Assembly (NCBI RefSeq): GCF_004217185.1
Contig: NZ_SHKL01000001.1
Span: 4,028,001 to 4,092,000 of the forward strand
Reading direction: 5' to 3'
DNA: 64,000 bases
From: Pseudonocardia sediminis
Lineage (GTDB): Bacteria > Actinomycetota > Actinomycetes > Mycobacteriales > Pseudonocardiaceae
The notes beneath the pieces were generated by a model. That model was given only the letters and a program-made list of their open reading frames with translations. It was not told the origin of the DNA and did not search any database. The position numbers were made by a program, and so were the translations under genes. Shown piece after piece: positions 7,817 to 15,052 of the stretch. Positions within the stretch are counted from its first letter, which is position 1; every line of letters begins with the position of its first letter.

Positions 7817-9028
7817 TCATCGGCGCGCGCCGTCGTCCCTGTCGTCGTCCCTGTCGTCGTCCCTGTCGTCGTCCCCGCCGTCGTCCCTGCCGTCATCTCG
7901 GTCGTCCTGGCGGTCGAGCCGGGCCCGGCGCTCCTGTTCCCGGCGGCTGTAGGCGGCCTGGCGGACGGCGCCGTCGTCGGCGAACCCGGAGCCCAGCGCC
8001 CCCGCGACGGTCCCCATCGCGCACGACAGCCAGGCGATGATCACGTAGTCGGCCACGCCGGCCTCACGCATCAGGGTCGAGCCCAGGTAGTCCGGCGGGA
8101 TCACGATGGCGGAGGCGACCAGCGCGATCGCGAACAACAGCCCGAACATCACCAGCACCCCGGTGGCGACCGTCAGCACCGTCGAGATGTTCGAGAGCAG
8201 CGCCTCCTCGCGCAGCGACCGGTCGTGACGCCGCTCCCAGAGCTGGTGGTCGAGGATCAGCCACGTGACCATCGCGACCATCGACATCAGCGTGACGACG
8301 ATCAGCCGCGGGATGCCGAGCGCGACGGCCAGCGACCAGATGTTGGAGTAGAAGATCCCGAACGCGGCGCCGGCCGCGGCCGCGGCGATCGCCGGCGACA
8401 GGCTCGGCACGAGCCGCCACGGCCGGTTCGCCCGGACCATGCCGGTGAGCAGCCGCAGCCGTCCGCGGGCCCCGGTGAGGGCGAGGCGGACGTCGACGTC
8501 GTCCTCGGCGCCGGCCGATCCGGTGTCGGACTCCTCGCCCCGCTCGGGGTCGATCCGGTCCAGGGCCCCCGCCGCGCCGGAGCGGTTCTGCGCCTCCGGC
8601 TCTCCGGTGCCCGGCAGCAGATGACCGGTGAGCAGTCGCAGCACGGTGTCGCGGGCGCGACGTTGCTGGGCCAGCGCGCCCAGCGCCGGTAGCGACACCA
8701 TCCCGACGGCGTGCGCCGTGCCCGCGTCCGCGACGACCGGCTGTGCCCCGGCGCGGCGGGGCAGGTCGGAGAGCAGCACGACCGCGTCGAACCCCTCGCG
8801 GTCGCGGACCTGTCTCCCGATCTCGATCATCGGCAACGCGCCGTTGTCGTCCAGCGCGATCTCGGCGTCGTCGACCCGGACCTCCCACTCCCCGCCGGCG
8901 TGGCGGGACAGCAGGGCGGGCAGCTCAACGGCCAGCCGGTGGGCGAGTTCGGTGGGCAGGCCGGGATCGGCGACGAGCCCGACGACGGTCGTGCCGACAC
9001 GCTGCTGGACAGGGGATGGGGTGGCCAC
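7817..9028 (-). CDS. Uncharacterised membrane protein with charged repetitive tail
   Basis: A 403-residue protein. The N-terminal half is soluble and alpha/beta-like (about residues 1-190), with an FDAVVLLSDLPRRAG stretch that resembles a Rossmann-like strand. An acidic linker follows (PERGEESDTGSAGAEDD). Then come about five membrane helices in two groups (roughly residues 205-260 and 285-355), and a tail made almost only of Asp and Arg that is repetitive at DNA level. No family could be named. GTG at 9028 is used. It is the first gene of the minus-strand series leading into the methyltransferase/CDGSH/di-iron/EgtD-like genes, although an 86-base gap follows. Confidence 0.7.
   Translation of the reverse strand: MATPSPVQQRVGTTVVGLVADPGLPTELAHRLAVELPALLSRHAGGEWEVRVDDAEIALDDNGALPMIEIGRQVRDREGFDAVVLLSDLPRRAGAQPVVADAGTAHAVGMVSLPALGALAQQRRARDTVLRLLTGHLLPGTGEPEAQNRSGAAGALDRIDPERGEESDTGSAGAEDDVDVRLALTGARGRLRLLTGMVRANRPWRLVPSLSPAIAAAAAGAAFGIFYSNIWSLAVALGIPRLIVVTLMSMVAMVTWLILDHQLWERRHDRSLREEALLSNISTVLTVATGVLVMFGLLFAIALVASAIVIPPDYLGSTLMREAGVADYVIIAWLSCAMGTVAGALGSGFADDGAVRQAAYSRREQERRARLDRQDDRDDGRDDGGDDDRDDDRDDDRDDGARR
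7829..7900 (-). repeat. Imperfect 12-bp tandem repeat encoding Asp-Arg tail
   Basis: On the plus strand the unit GTCGTCCCTGTC is repeated with small changes about five times. The unit is a multiple of three, so in the membrane-protein gene on the minus strand it encodes a tail of repeated Arg-Asp-Asp. Repeat-number changes would lengthen or shorten this tail without shifting frame. Confidence 0.7.
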
Positions 9029-9058
9029 GGCCGGGCACCCTAACCCCCGCCCGCGGGG

Positions 9059-9505
9059 TCAGGACGGGCCCGGCTCCCCGACCGTCCACGCCGAGACGTC
9101 GGCGAGCGCCACCTGCCAGAGGGTGCCCCGTCCCGGGGTCACCGGTGCGCTGCCCGAGGTCAGGGTCGCGTCGGCCAGGTAGACGTGGTTGATCGAGTCC
9201 ATCAGGGCGTTGACCGACAGGGTGTGGTCGTCGCGCCGCGACGCGTGCGTCTCGAAGATCCGGGCGACGGCGTCCTTGCCCTGTTCCGGGCCGGGCCGCG
9301 ACCGCACCTCGGCCGCCATCCGCCGCAGCCAGACCGCGGGGTGCACGGCGTGCCCGGACACGACCCCGGCCGGGATCGCCACGGTGATCGCGACCGAGCC
9401 GCCCTCGTCCTGGTGGACCGGGGCGAGCACGGAACGCAGGTAGTCCGAGGCCCCGACCTCGGGCACGTTGCCGCCGGACGGAGATGCTGCGCTCGAAGGA
9501 CTCAT
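9059..9505 (-). CDS. Hypothetical protein
   Basis: A 148-residue protein from the ATG at 9505. I do not recognise the family. It has a short polar N-terminus (SPSSAASPSGG), then mixed alpha/beta sequence including HPAVWLRRMAAEV and DHTLSVNALMDSINHVYLAD, and ends in a beta-rich segment (TLWQVALADVSAWTV). There is no signal peptide or membrane helix. It is transcribed divergently from the ParA-like gene across an intergenic region full of inverted repeats, and precedes the membrane protein gene at 9028 by 30 bases. Confidence 0.6.
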   Translation of the reverse strand: MSPSSAASPSGGNVPEVGASDYLRSVLAPVHQDEGGSVAITVAIPAGVVSGHAVHPAVWLRRMAAEVRSRPGPEQGKDAVARIFETHASRRDDHTLSVNALMDSINHVYLADATLTSGSAPVTPGRGTLWQVALADVSAWTVGEPGPS

Positions 9506-9559
9506 GCGGGCCGAACGTACTCGCCGGCATTTTCCGCTCGCGACCCGAGGGGTCCGTGG

Positions 9560-9605
9560 GGGTAATGCGATGCGCTGTCCGATCCCATTACCCATCGCAT
9601 CGGAC
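9560..9605. promoter_or_regulatory. Interleaved inverted repeats (A-B-C-A'-B'-C')
   Basis: Three words and their reverse complements are interleaved. A is GGGTAATG (9560-9567) with CATTACCC (9586-9593). B is CGATGCG (9568-9574) with CGCATCG (9596-9602). C is GTCCGAT (9577-9583) with ATCGGAC (9599-9605). All pairs are perfect. The order allows either alternative hairpins or a pseudoknot in RNA, or overlapping dyads for a DNA-binding protein. It lies between divergent genes, 130-175 bases upstream of the ParA-like start. Confidence 0.6.
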
Positions 9606-9635
9606 GGATTCGTCTACGCCGTTCGCACGTACATT

Positions 9636-9665
9636 TCCGGACACGTGTGAAGGTCCTTGTCCGGA
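9636..9665. promoter_or_regulatory. Perfect 8-bp inverted repeat upstream of the ParA-like gene
   Basis: TCCGGACA at 9636-9643 is repeated inverted as TGTCCGGA at 9658-9665, with a 14-base spacer that itself begins with a palindrome (ACACGTGT at 9641-9648). The size and spacing suit a dimeric transcription factor. The nearby winged-helix protein is one possible binder, which is inference. Confidence 0.5.
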
Positions 9666-9734
9666 GGTATTCCACGGGTCACCCTGCGCGGGACGGAGGG
9701 GGCGAATTCACGGATGATCGGTGGCGGAGGTTCT

Positions 9735-10691
9735 GTGTCGAAACGGTCGAGGAACCGGCGGCGCGACGACGCGTTGACGCGCGTCATCGCGGTCGTCAAC
9801 GACAAGGGCGGGGTCGGGAAGACGTCGGTGGCGGCGAACCTCGCCGGCCAGTTCGCCGGGGCCGGGTACCGCTGCCTGCTGATCGACCTCAACCGGCAGG
9901 CGAACCTCGCCGACGACCTGGGCTTCCGCGGCTCCGACGTCGACGACCGCGGGGCGGGACTGCTCGGCAGCGTCATCGCGGGCACCCCGCTGACCCCGGC
10001 GGTCGACGTCCGTCCCGGGCTCGACGTCGTCTGCGGGGGCGCCCGGCTCGAGGATCTGACGCCGGTGATGGTGTCCCGGCTGCAGCACCACGGGCGCGAG
10101 GCGTTCCGGGTGCTCGGCGACGTGCTGGCCCCGGTCGCGGTGGACTACGAGCTCGTGTTCGTCGACTGCCCGCCGGAGTCCACGATCCTCACCGACCTCG
10201 CGCTGGCGGCGGCGCGGTGGGTGCTGATGCCGACGCGGTCCGACGTCGGCGGCCTGGTCGGGATGACGCTGGTCGCCGACCGGTTCGCGCTGGCCCGGGA
10301 GATCAACGCGCGGCTGCGACTGCTCGGCGTGGTCCTGTTCGGCACCGGGACCCGGTCGACCGCCGTGCACGGCGAGGTGCGCTCGGCCGTGGAGAAGGCC
10401 TTCGGCGGGAACTCCCCGTGGTTCGAGACGACCATCCGCCACGCCGAGCGCTCGGCGCAGGACGCGCGCCGGCTCGGCAAGCTCGCGCACGAGCTCGAGA
10501 TCGCCGCGGCGGCCCAACCGGCCTGGTGGGAGGCCCTGCGGATGGACATCACCGCGCCGCGGCTCTCCCCCACCGCTGCCGGGGTGGCCGGGGACTACCG
10601 CGCCCTCGGCGTCGAGGTGCTCACCGCCCTGCAGTCGGCGGAGGAGAACGAGCGCGACGACGACCGGCGCGGCGCCGCGGGGCCGGCGTGA
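9735..10691 (+). CDS. ParA/MinD-like deviant Walker ATPase
   Basis: A 318-residue ATPase. It has the deviant Walker A motif NDKGGVGKTS near residue 23, the A' motif LLIDLNRQANL near 50, and the Walker B region ELVFVDCPPES near 140. ParA-type proteins bind DNA or membranes as ATP dimers and position plasmids, chromosomes or large protein bodies. GTG at 9735 is chosen because GGCGGAGG ends five bases before it; longer readings from 9657 begin in repeat-rich DNA. The next gene overlaps its stop by GTGA. There is no ParB gene. The gas vesicle locus starts about 3 kb away, so a link to vesicle positioning is possible but unproven. Confidence 0.82.
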   Translation: MSKRSRNRRRDDALTRVIAVVNDKGGVGKTSVAANLAGQFAGAGYRCLLIDLNRQANLADDLGFRGSDVDDRGAGLLGSVIAGTPLTPAVDVRPGLDVVCGGARLEDLTPVMVSRLQHHGREAFRVLGDVLAPVAVDYELVFVDCPPESTILTDLALAAARWVLMPTRSDVGGLVGMTLVADRFALAREINARLRLLGVVLFGTGTRSTAVHGEVRSAVEKAFGGNSPWFETTIRHAERSAQDARRLGKLAHELEIAAAAQPAWWEALRMDITAPRLSPTAAGVAGDYRALGVEVLTALQSAEENERDDDRRGAAGPA

Positions 10692-11311
10692 GCCCCGCGA
10701 CGGCGCCCCGTCCGCTGCCCGAGGAGCCCGACGAGACCGCCGTGCCCGGGCCACTGCACGGGCTGCTGGCACCGCGGCGGTCCACGGTCCGCGCCGTCGA
10801 GGACGTCCCCTCGCCGGAGGGGAACCCGCCCGACGCCCGCACTGCCCACACCACCGGCGAACCCATCCAGGAAGAGGACACCGTGGCGCGATCCGGCACC
10901 CGCCCCACCCGGCCGGCGGAGACCGCCCGGCCCCCGGAGTCACCGGGCGCCGCCCCGGCCCGGGTCCCCCGCCGCCGCGCCCGCCCGGCGAGGGTCCGCG
11001 ACCGCAAGGACGTCGACCTGCTGCTGCTCGCCGTCGCGAGCGAGGGCGTGGCGAGCGGCAGGGAGTTCATCGACCTGGTCCGCGAGCGCAGCGCCGGGGC
11101 GTTCGAGCTGACCGAGCGCAGCGTCTACCACCAGCTGCACCGGCTGCGGAACGACCGGCTGATCCGCGACACCGGCCGCGGCGGAGCCGGACGCTTCGTC
11201 CTCACCTCGCTCGGGGAGCGCATCCTGGCCGCCCGCGTCCGGGACTGGGAGGCGTTCTCCCGCGGCGTCGACCGGGTGCTGTTCCCCGGGGACGGGCAGC
11301 GCGACCGCTGA
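10688..11311 (+). CDS. PadR-like winged-helix protein with disordered N-terminus
   Basis: A 207-residue protein. The first ~95 residues are proline-, alanine- and arginine-rich and probably disordered. The C-terminal ~100 residues (from RDRKDVDLLLLAVASEG) form a PadR-type winged helix: LTERSVYHQLHRLRNDRLI is the recognition-helix region, followed by the wing (GAGRFVLTSLGER). The GTG start overlaps the ParA-like stop by GTGA, so the two are translated together. An internal GTG near 10883 would give a shorter protein without much of the tail. Coupling of a ParA-like ATPase with a DNA-binding partner resembles ParA/ParB logic, but the fold is that of a PadR regulator. Confidence 0.72.
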   Translation: MSPATAPRPLPEEPDETAVPGPLHGLLAPRRSTVRAVEDVPSPEGNPPDARTAHTTGEPIQEEDTVARSGTRPTRPAETARPPESPGAAPARVPRRRARPARVRDRKDVDLLLLAVASEGVASGREFIDLVRERSAGAFELTERSVYHQLHRLRNDRLIRDTGRGGAGRFVLTSLGERILAARVRDWEAFSRGVDRVLFPGDGQRDR

Positions 11312-11339
11312 CGCCGGGGAGGCCCGGCCCCCGCGGGAG

Positions 11340-12323
11340 TCAGCCCACCGTCCAGAACCCGAGCAGTCCGCCGAGGTCGTAGGCACCCTCCGCGGCGGCG
11401 GCGACCACGGCGAGCATCACCAGCACGCAGACCGCCGTCCACCAGGGCCGGGACGGCAGCGGCGGCGCGAGCAGCGCCGCGACCCGGCGCGGGACGACGC
11501 CCGGCCGACGCAGCCCGGTGATCGCGCCGGACACGCCCAGCGCACCGGACACCCGGAGCACCCCCGCGACCCGCACCGCGCCGTCCACGCCGAGGGTGTC
11601 GACCTCCTCGTCGTGCCCCCCGGTCCGGTAGGCCGAGGCGAGCAGGGCGGCCTTCCCGACCGCGGAGGCGGTGAGTCTGCGGTCCTGCGACACCGCGGCG
11701 GCGTCCTCGTCGGCCCACCGCTCCACCGCGAACGTCGCCGCTGCTGCGACCGGGCGCAGCAGCGGGTTCACCGCGGCGGCCAGCCGGACCGCCGTCACCA
11801 GCCGGTGGTGTCCGCGGCGCAGGTGGGACCACTCGTGTGCCCGCAGCACCACGCGCTCGGCCGCGTCGAGACCCTCCACCATCCCGCGCGACACCACCAC
11901 GCGCCCGGGACGACGGCGATCGCCCGGCAACGAGAAGGCCAGCGGGCGTGCGGTGTCCACCTCGACGACCGGATCGTCGCCCTCCGGGATCACCGCGGCG
12001 TCGGACCCGAGGTAGGCCCGCCGGACCGACCGCAGCGCACGCCGTCTCCGGACGAGCATGACGGCCCCGGACAGCAGCGAGAGCGGCAGCAGCACCGTCG
12101 CGGCCACCGCCACGACCACCGGTACCGGGTTCGGGGACGCGCCGGACGCACCGTGGCTGGCCGCGAGCAGCGCCAGGCTCACCGTGCCGCACACGGCCGC
12201 GACCACCGCGAACGCGGTCAGGGTCCAGGTCGCGATACGGGCCGGGAACCGGGCGGCGATGAGCGGGGCGCACCCGGCGGCGAGCAGCGAGACGACGAAC
12301 GGCAGGTAGACGGCGTAGATCAT
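11340..12323 (-). CDS. M56-family membrane metallopeptidase (BlaR1/MecR1-like)
   Basis: A 327-residue membrane protein with three N-terminal helices, then a zinc-peptidase core whose AHEWSHLRRGHH (about residues 160-171) contains the HExxH motif. A downstream ERWADEDAA supplies a probable third ligand. A last membrane helix lies near the C-terminus. There is no extracellular penicillin-binding domain, so it is the short form common in Actinobacteria rather than a beta-lactam sensor. Family proteins cleave the partner BlaI repressor after a signal. The start overlaps the blaI-like stop by ATGA, so the pair is coupled. The convergent PadR-like gene ends 28 bases away. Confidence 0.85.
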   Translation of the reverse strand: MIYAVYLPFVVSLLAAGCAPLIAARFPARIATWTLTAFAVVAAVCGTVSLALLAASHGASGASPNPVPVVVAVAATVLLPLSLLSGAVMLVRRRRALRSVRRAYLGSDAAVIPEGDDPVVEVDTARPLAFSLPGDRRRPGRVVVSRGMVEGLDAAERVVLRAHEWSHLRRGHHRLVTAVRLAAAVNPLLRPVAAAATFAVERWADEDAAAVSQDRRLTASAVGKAALLASAYRTGGHDEEVDTLGVDGAVRVAGVLRVSGALGVSGAITGLRRPGVVPRRVAALLAPPLPSRPWWTAVCVLVMLAVVAAAAEGAYDLGGLLGFWTVG

Positions 12324-12751
12324 CGTCCGTCGTCCCGGGGTCGGCGTCCGCCGCGCCGAGACACCGGGGGGTCGTCCTCGCCGAGCAGGTTCTTCAGCAG
12401 GACCTCGTCCTCGCCGTTCAGGGCGGAGACGAAGTGGGTCAGCACCGCACGGCGGTCCTCGTGGTCGTCCAGGGCGTGCTGCATGCGGCGCGCCGCCAGG
12501 CCGGCCTCGGTCGTGCTCGGTGCGTAGCGGTGGGCCCGCCCCTCCCGCGTCCGGACCAGGACGCCCTTCGCGTAGAGCCGAGCCAGCGTCGTGACGACGG
12601 TGGTGTAGGCGAGCTGCTGGTCCAGGCGGTCGCGGACCTCGCCGGCGGTGAGCGGCTCCCCGGCCTCCTGCAGGACCGTCCACACCTCGTCGCCGAGCTG
12701 CCCCCGACGACGGCGCGGCGGCGGCGCACCACCACCCGTCCTGTCCGCCAT
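12320..12751 (-). CDS. BlaI/MecI-family transcriptional repressor
   Basis: A 143-residue winged-helix protein. After a basic, proline-rich start it reads LGDEVWTVLQEAGEPLTAGEVRD then YTTVVTTLARLYAKGVLVR (about residues 20-75), the BlaI DNA-binding domain. A helical dimerisation segment follows, containing the region cut by the M56 peptidase. BlaI dimers bind TACA-n-TGTA-type dyads and repress their own operon and targets. A perfect dyad of this type lies 118 bases upstream at 12869-12884, so autoregulation is likely. It overlaps the M56 gene by ATGA. No beta-lactamase is nearby. Confidence 0.88.
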   Translation of the reverse strand: MADRTGGGAPPPRRRRGQLGDEVWTVLQEAGEPLTAGEVRDRLDQQLAYTTVVTTLARLYAKGVLVRTREGRAHRYAPSTTEAGLAARRMQHALDDHEDRRAVLTHFVSALNGEDEVLLKNLLGEDDPPVSRRGGRRPRDDGR

Positions 12752-12868
12752 TCGCCCTCCCGACGTCGTCGGGAGCGAGTGTGCCAGTCCTTGCCGGATC
12801 AACGGGCCTGGTCCGGGCCTCCGGAGACGGGGAACACCGATTCGTGGCCCCACCCGGCCCCATGATCT

Positions 12869-12884
12869 TCTACAAACATGTAGA
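12869..12884. promoter_or_regulatory. BlaI-type operator
   Basis: TCTACA-AACA-TGTAGA is a perfect 6-bp inverted repeat around a four-base centre, with the TACA/TGTA core known for BlaI/MecI sites. It lies between the blaI-like gene (starts 12751, minus) and the SnoaL-like gene (starts near 12974, plus), so one BlaI dimer could control both. It is AT-rich in an otherwise extremely GC-rich intergenic region. Confidence 0.75.
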
Positions 12885-12973
12885 TTGTTCAGGCGGACAA
12901 CGAATCGAGGGGGCGACGTGGACGGCATGCACTGCACGACCCCGGCACGTCGCGGCCGCGCGGTGGCCGGGCG

Positions 12974-13573
12974 ATGACGCCGGGCTCCCGCTGGACGCCC
13001 GGGCCGCGCCGCTCCTGGTCCGGACCGCGTGCACGCACCAGCCCGGTGACGCCGCCGTCGGTGCCCGTCATGCCGTCCGGGCCGATCGCCCCGGCGCCGG
13101 CGCCCCGGCCTCCGGCCGCGCCCGAGTACCGCACCCCCACCGAGCTGTTCGACAGCTTCGCCGCGGCCTTCGCCGCCGGGAACGTCGACCGCATCGCCGA
13201 CTGCTACACCGCCCCCGCCTACGTCGTGACGAACGCCCGGACCGTGGTCTTCGCGACCCGCACCGAGATCGTCGACGGCTTCACCTCCGCCCGCTCGCAG
13301 TACCGGACGTCCGGCCTGACCTCGGTCGGGTACGAGATGGGGCCCGAGACGCTGCTGAGCGGCGACCTGGTCGAGGTCACGGTGCGGTGGTGTCACCGGG
13401 GGCAGGCGGCCGGCCCGGACGACAGCTACCGCTACCTGCTGCGCCGGGTCGACGGGTCGTTCCGGATCCACGTCGCGATGGTCATGGACGCCCGGCCGGA
13501 GCCCGGGCGGACCGCCTCGGTGCCGGCCGCGCGGCAGAGTCCCGACGCCCGGCGCCCGGTGCGCCGGACCTGA
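12974..13573 (+). CDS. SnoaL-like (NTF2-fold) protein
   Basis: Up to 199 residues. The first ~50 are proline-rich and low complexity and may not be translated. The core from YRTPTELFDSFAAAFAAGN to about residue 165 is an NTF2-like cone fold: alternating helices then beta strands (VEVTVRWCHRG, YRYLLRRVDGSFRIHVAMV). These proteins act as small-molecule isomerases, hydrolases or binding modules, and the function here is open. The start is uncertain: the ATG at 12974 has a poor ribosome site and the ATG at 13070 is an alternative. It lies about 90 bases downstream of the BlaI operator and may be a BlaI target. Confidence 0.65.
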   Translation: MTPGSRWTPGPRRSWSGPRARTSPVTPPSVPVMPSGPIAPAPAPRPPAAPEYRTPTELFDSFAAAFAAGNVDRIADCYTAPAYVVTNARTVVFATRTEIVDGFTSARSQYRTSGLTSVGYEMGPETLLSGDLVEVTVRWCHRGQAAGPDDSYRYLLRRVDGSFRIHVAMVMDARPEPGRTASVPAARQSPDARRPVRRT

Positions 13574-13630
13574 TCGGCACGGCCCTGATCGGCACGGGCC
13601 TGATCGACACGGGCCGGATCGACACGGTCC
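13571..13630. repeat. Four 15-bp tandem repeats
   Basis: Four consecutive 15-base units based on TGATCGGCACGGGCC begin exactly at the stop codon of the SnoaL-like gene (13571, 13586, 13601, 13616), with one to three changes per copy. The repeat ends 48 bases before the stop of gvpK. It contributes no coding sequence that I would defend. Confidence 0.75.
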
Positions 13631-13677
13631 GTTCCGGTCGCGGACGGAAGGGTTTCGTGCCGTTCTCCGGTGGCGGA

Positions 13678-13983
13678 TCATCGATTCCTCGGTAACAACG
13701 GACCCAGGGGTCCGAGTTCGATGTTCAGGTCACCGGCGGTGAGTCCGAACCGTTCGGTCAGCTCGTTCATCGTCGATTCCAGATGCATGAGTGCGGTGCC
13801 GAGATCCTCGATCTGGTCGTCGGACAGATCACCGTGGTCGACGCGCCGCAGAACCTGTTTCTCCATCAGCTGACGCAGCAGTTCCACGATCGTCAGGACG
13901 AGTTTCATGAGATCGCGTTCGACCGAGTCCCGGTCGATCTCGAAACGGGACCCTCCGGGCACGTCCGGCTCGCGGGGGCTCAC
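13678..13983 (-). CDS. gvpK: Gas vesicle protein GvpK
   Basis: A 101-residue protein matching GvpK: FEIDRDSVERDLMKLVLTIVELLRQLMEKQ (seen as two adjacent blocks, residues 14-43), RVDHGDLSDDQIEDLGTAL, then MNELTERFGL and a short LGPLGPLL end. GvpK is a minor, soluble gas vesicle protein needed for vesicle assembly. It is the last gene of the gvp run, with its ATG overlapping the gvpS stop (ATGA, 13980-13983). Confidence 0.93.
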   Translation of the reverse strand: MSPREPDVPGGSRFEIDRDSVERDLMKLVLTIVELLRQLMEKQVLRRVDHGDLSDDQIEDLGTALMHLESTMNELTERFGLTAGDLNIELGPLGPLLPRNR

Positions 13984-14243
13984 CCGGGGACCTCGGGCAC
14001 GACGGGACCCGCTCCGAGCGCCGCGGGGCCGGGCTCGCCCGGCCCGCCGGGAGGCGGGGGCCGGCTCTCGTCGGCGCCGATCGAGACGAGCAGCGCCCGC
14101 AGCGACAGCCGGACCAGGTCCACCCCGGCCAGCGAGATCGTCAGGTCACCGGTGAGGACGACGCCACCGGCCAGCAGCCGGTCGAGCAGGTCGACCAGGG
14201 CCACCTCCTGGTCGCCGAACACCCCGGACGACGGCCCGGTCAT
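13980..14243 (-). CDS. gvpS: GvpA-related minor gas vesicle protein (GvpS/GvpJ type)
   Basis: An 87-residue protein with the GvpA-family core: VALVDLLDRLLAGGVVLTGD then ISLAGVDLVRLSLRALLVSI (residues 14-53), ending in a proline/glycine-rich tail. Compared with GvpA the amphipathic beta strands are kept but the C-terminal helix is replaced. Small GvpA paralogues (GvpJ, GvpM, GvpS) are thought to nucleate or cap the vesicle. The position between gvpL and gvpK matches gvpS of Streptomyces. It overlaps both neighbours by ATGA. Confidence 0.85.
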   Translation of the reverse strand: MTGPSSGVFGDQEVALVDLLDRLLAGGVVLTGDLTISLAGVDLVRLSLRALLVSIGADESRPPPPGGPGEPGPAALGAGPVVPEVPG

Positions 14244-15052
14244 GCGTCCTCCCGCGGAGCGCCGTCGACGGTGTCCGGACCGTCCCCGGCGTCGACGAAC
14301 GAGTACGGGATCCAGGGGCCGGTGACCTCCACCGTCACGTCGCCGGGGGTCGCCCGCTCGACCGCGGCCCGCCACTCGCCCGAGCGGGCCCGGTCCACCA
14401 GGTAGGCACCGTTGAGCACCATCTGCTCGGTCCGCCCGGTCAGGGCGGCGTCGTGCACGCGGTGCCGCCGCGAGCGCACCGACGCCTCGGCCGCCGTGTC
14501 GTGCAGGGCGAGTGCGGACTCGCGGGCGGTCTGCACCACCCGCTCCGCGTCCCCGACCGCCGCCCGCCGGCGGCGCAGGTACTCCGCCCCCGACGTCGGC
14601 CGGTCGCCGGTCTCGGCTCGGGGCGGGGTGGTGGGCAGGTACACCTTGACGCCGAACTCGGCCCGGCCGTCGAGGTCGTCGAGGACCCGTCCGAACTCCG
14701 GGCCCCGCTCGGCGAGGACGGCCCGCACCCGGTCCTCGTCGTAGAACACGGTCGCGAGTGCCAGCGGGACGAGCGCCGCGACCTGCCCGACGGTGTCCAC
14801 CACGTGGTGGTGGGCGCGGGCGGTCGCGGCGAGCCAGGTCAGGTCCTGCAGGCTCGCCTCCAGCCGCTCGTCGGAGAACTCCTCACGGGGGACGTCGCCG
14901 ACGAGGGCCTGCAGACCCGCGCCGGCCACCGTGCGCACGACACGGCCGCCGACGCCGGTCAGACCGGCCGGCGCGCGGTCCGGCAGGTCCCGGCCCACGG
15001 CGTAGACGTAGACGACCGGGTCCGGCCCGGCGTGATCGGGCACGGCGCTCAT
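14240..15052 (-). CDS. gvpL: Gas vesicle protein GvpL (GvpF/GvpL family)
   Basis: A 270-residue GvpF/GvpL-family protein: VVYVYAVGRDLP at the N-terminus, FSDERLEASLQDLTWLAATARAHHHVV (given as two blocks, about residues 67-93), LVPLALATVFYDED, FGVKVYL near 140, and a C-terminal VEVTGPWIPYSFVD typical of the family. GvpL is a minor assembly factor thought to interact with GvpA and other Gvps. The ATG at 15052 overlaps the gvpJ stop (ATGA). It differs clearly from the second family member at 16724-17500. Confidence 0.9.
   Translation of the reverse strand: MSAVPDHAGPDPVVYVYAVGRDLPDRAPAGLTGVGGRVVRTVAGAGLQALVGDVPREEFSDERLEASLQDLTWLAATARAHHHVVDTVGQVAALVPLALATVFYDEDRVRAVLAERGPEFGRVLDDLDGRAEFGVKVYLPTTPPRAETGDRPTSGAEYLRRRRAAVGDAERVVQTARESALALHDTAAEASVRSRRHRVHDAALTGRTEQMVLNGAYLVDRARSGEWRAAVERATPGDVTVEVTGPWIPYSFVDAGDGPDTVDGAPREDA

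Noticed and set aside
7829..7900. Tandem 12-bp repeats considered as a CRISPR-like or iteron array
   Set aside because: Units are contiguous without spacers, in frame with the gene and encode an Asp-Arg tail, so coding slippage explains them.
9735..11311. ParA-like gene and partner considered as a plasmid or integrative-element partition module
   Set aside because: There is no replication, relaxase, integrase or attachment site nearby and flanking genes look chromosomal.
12320..12751. BlaI/M56 pair considered as a beta-lactam resistance locus
   Set aside because: No beta-lactamase or PBP gene is adjacent and the M56 protein lacks the sensor domain.
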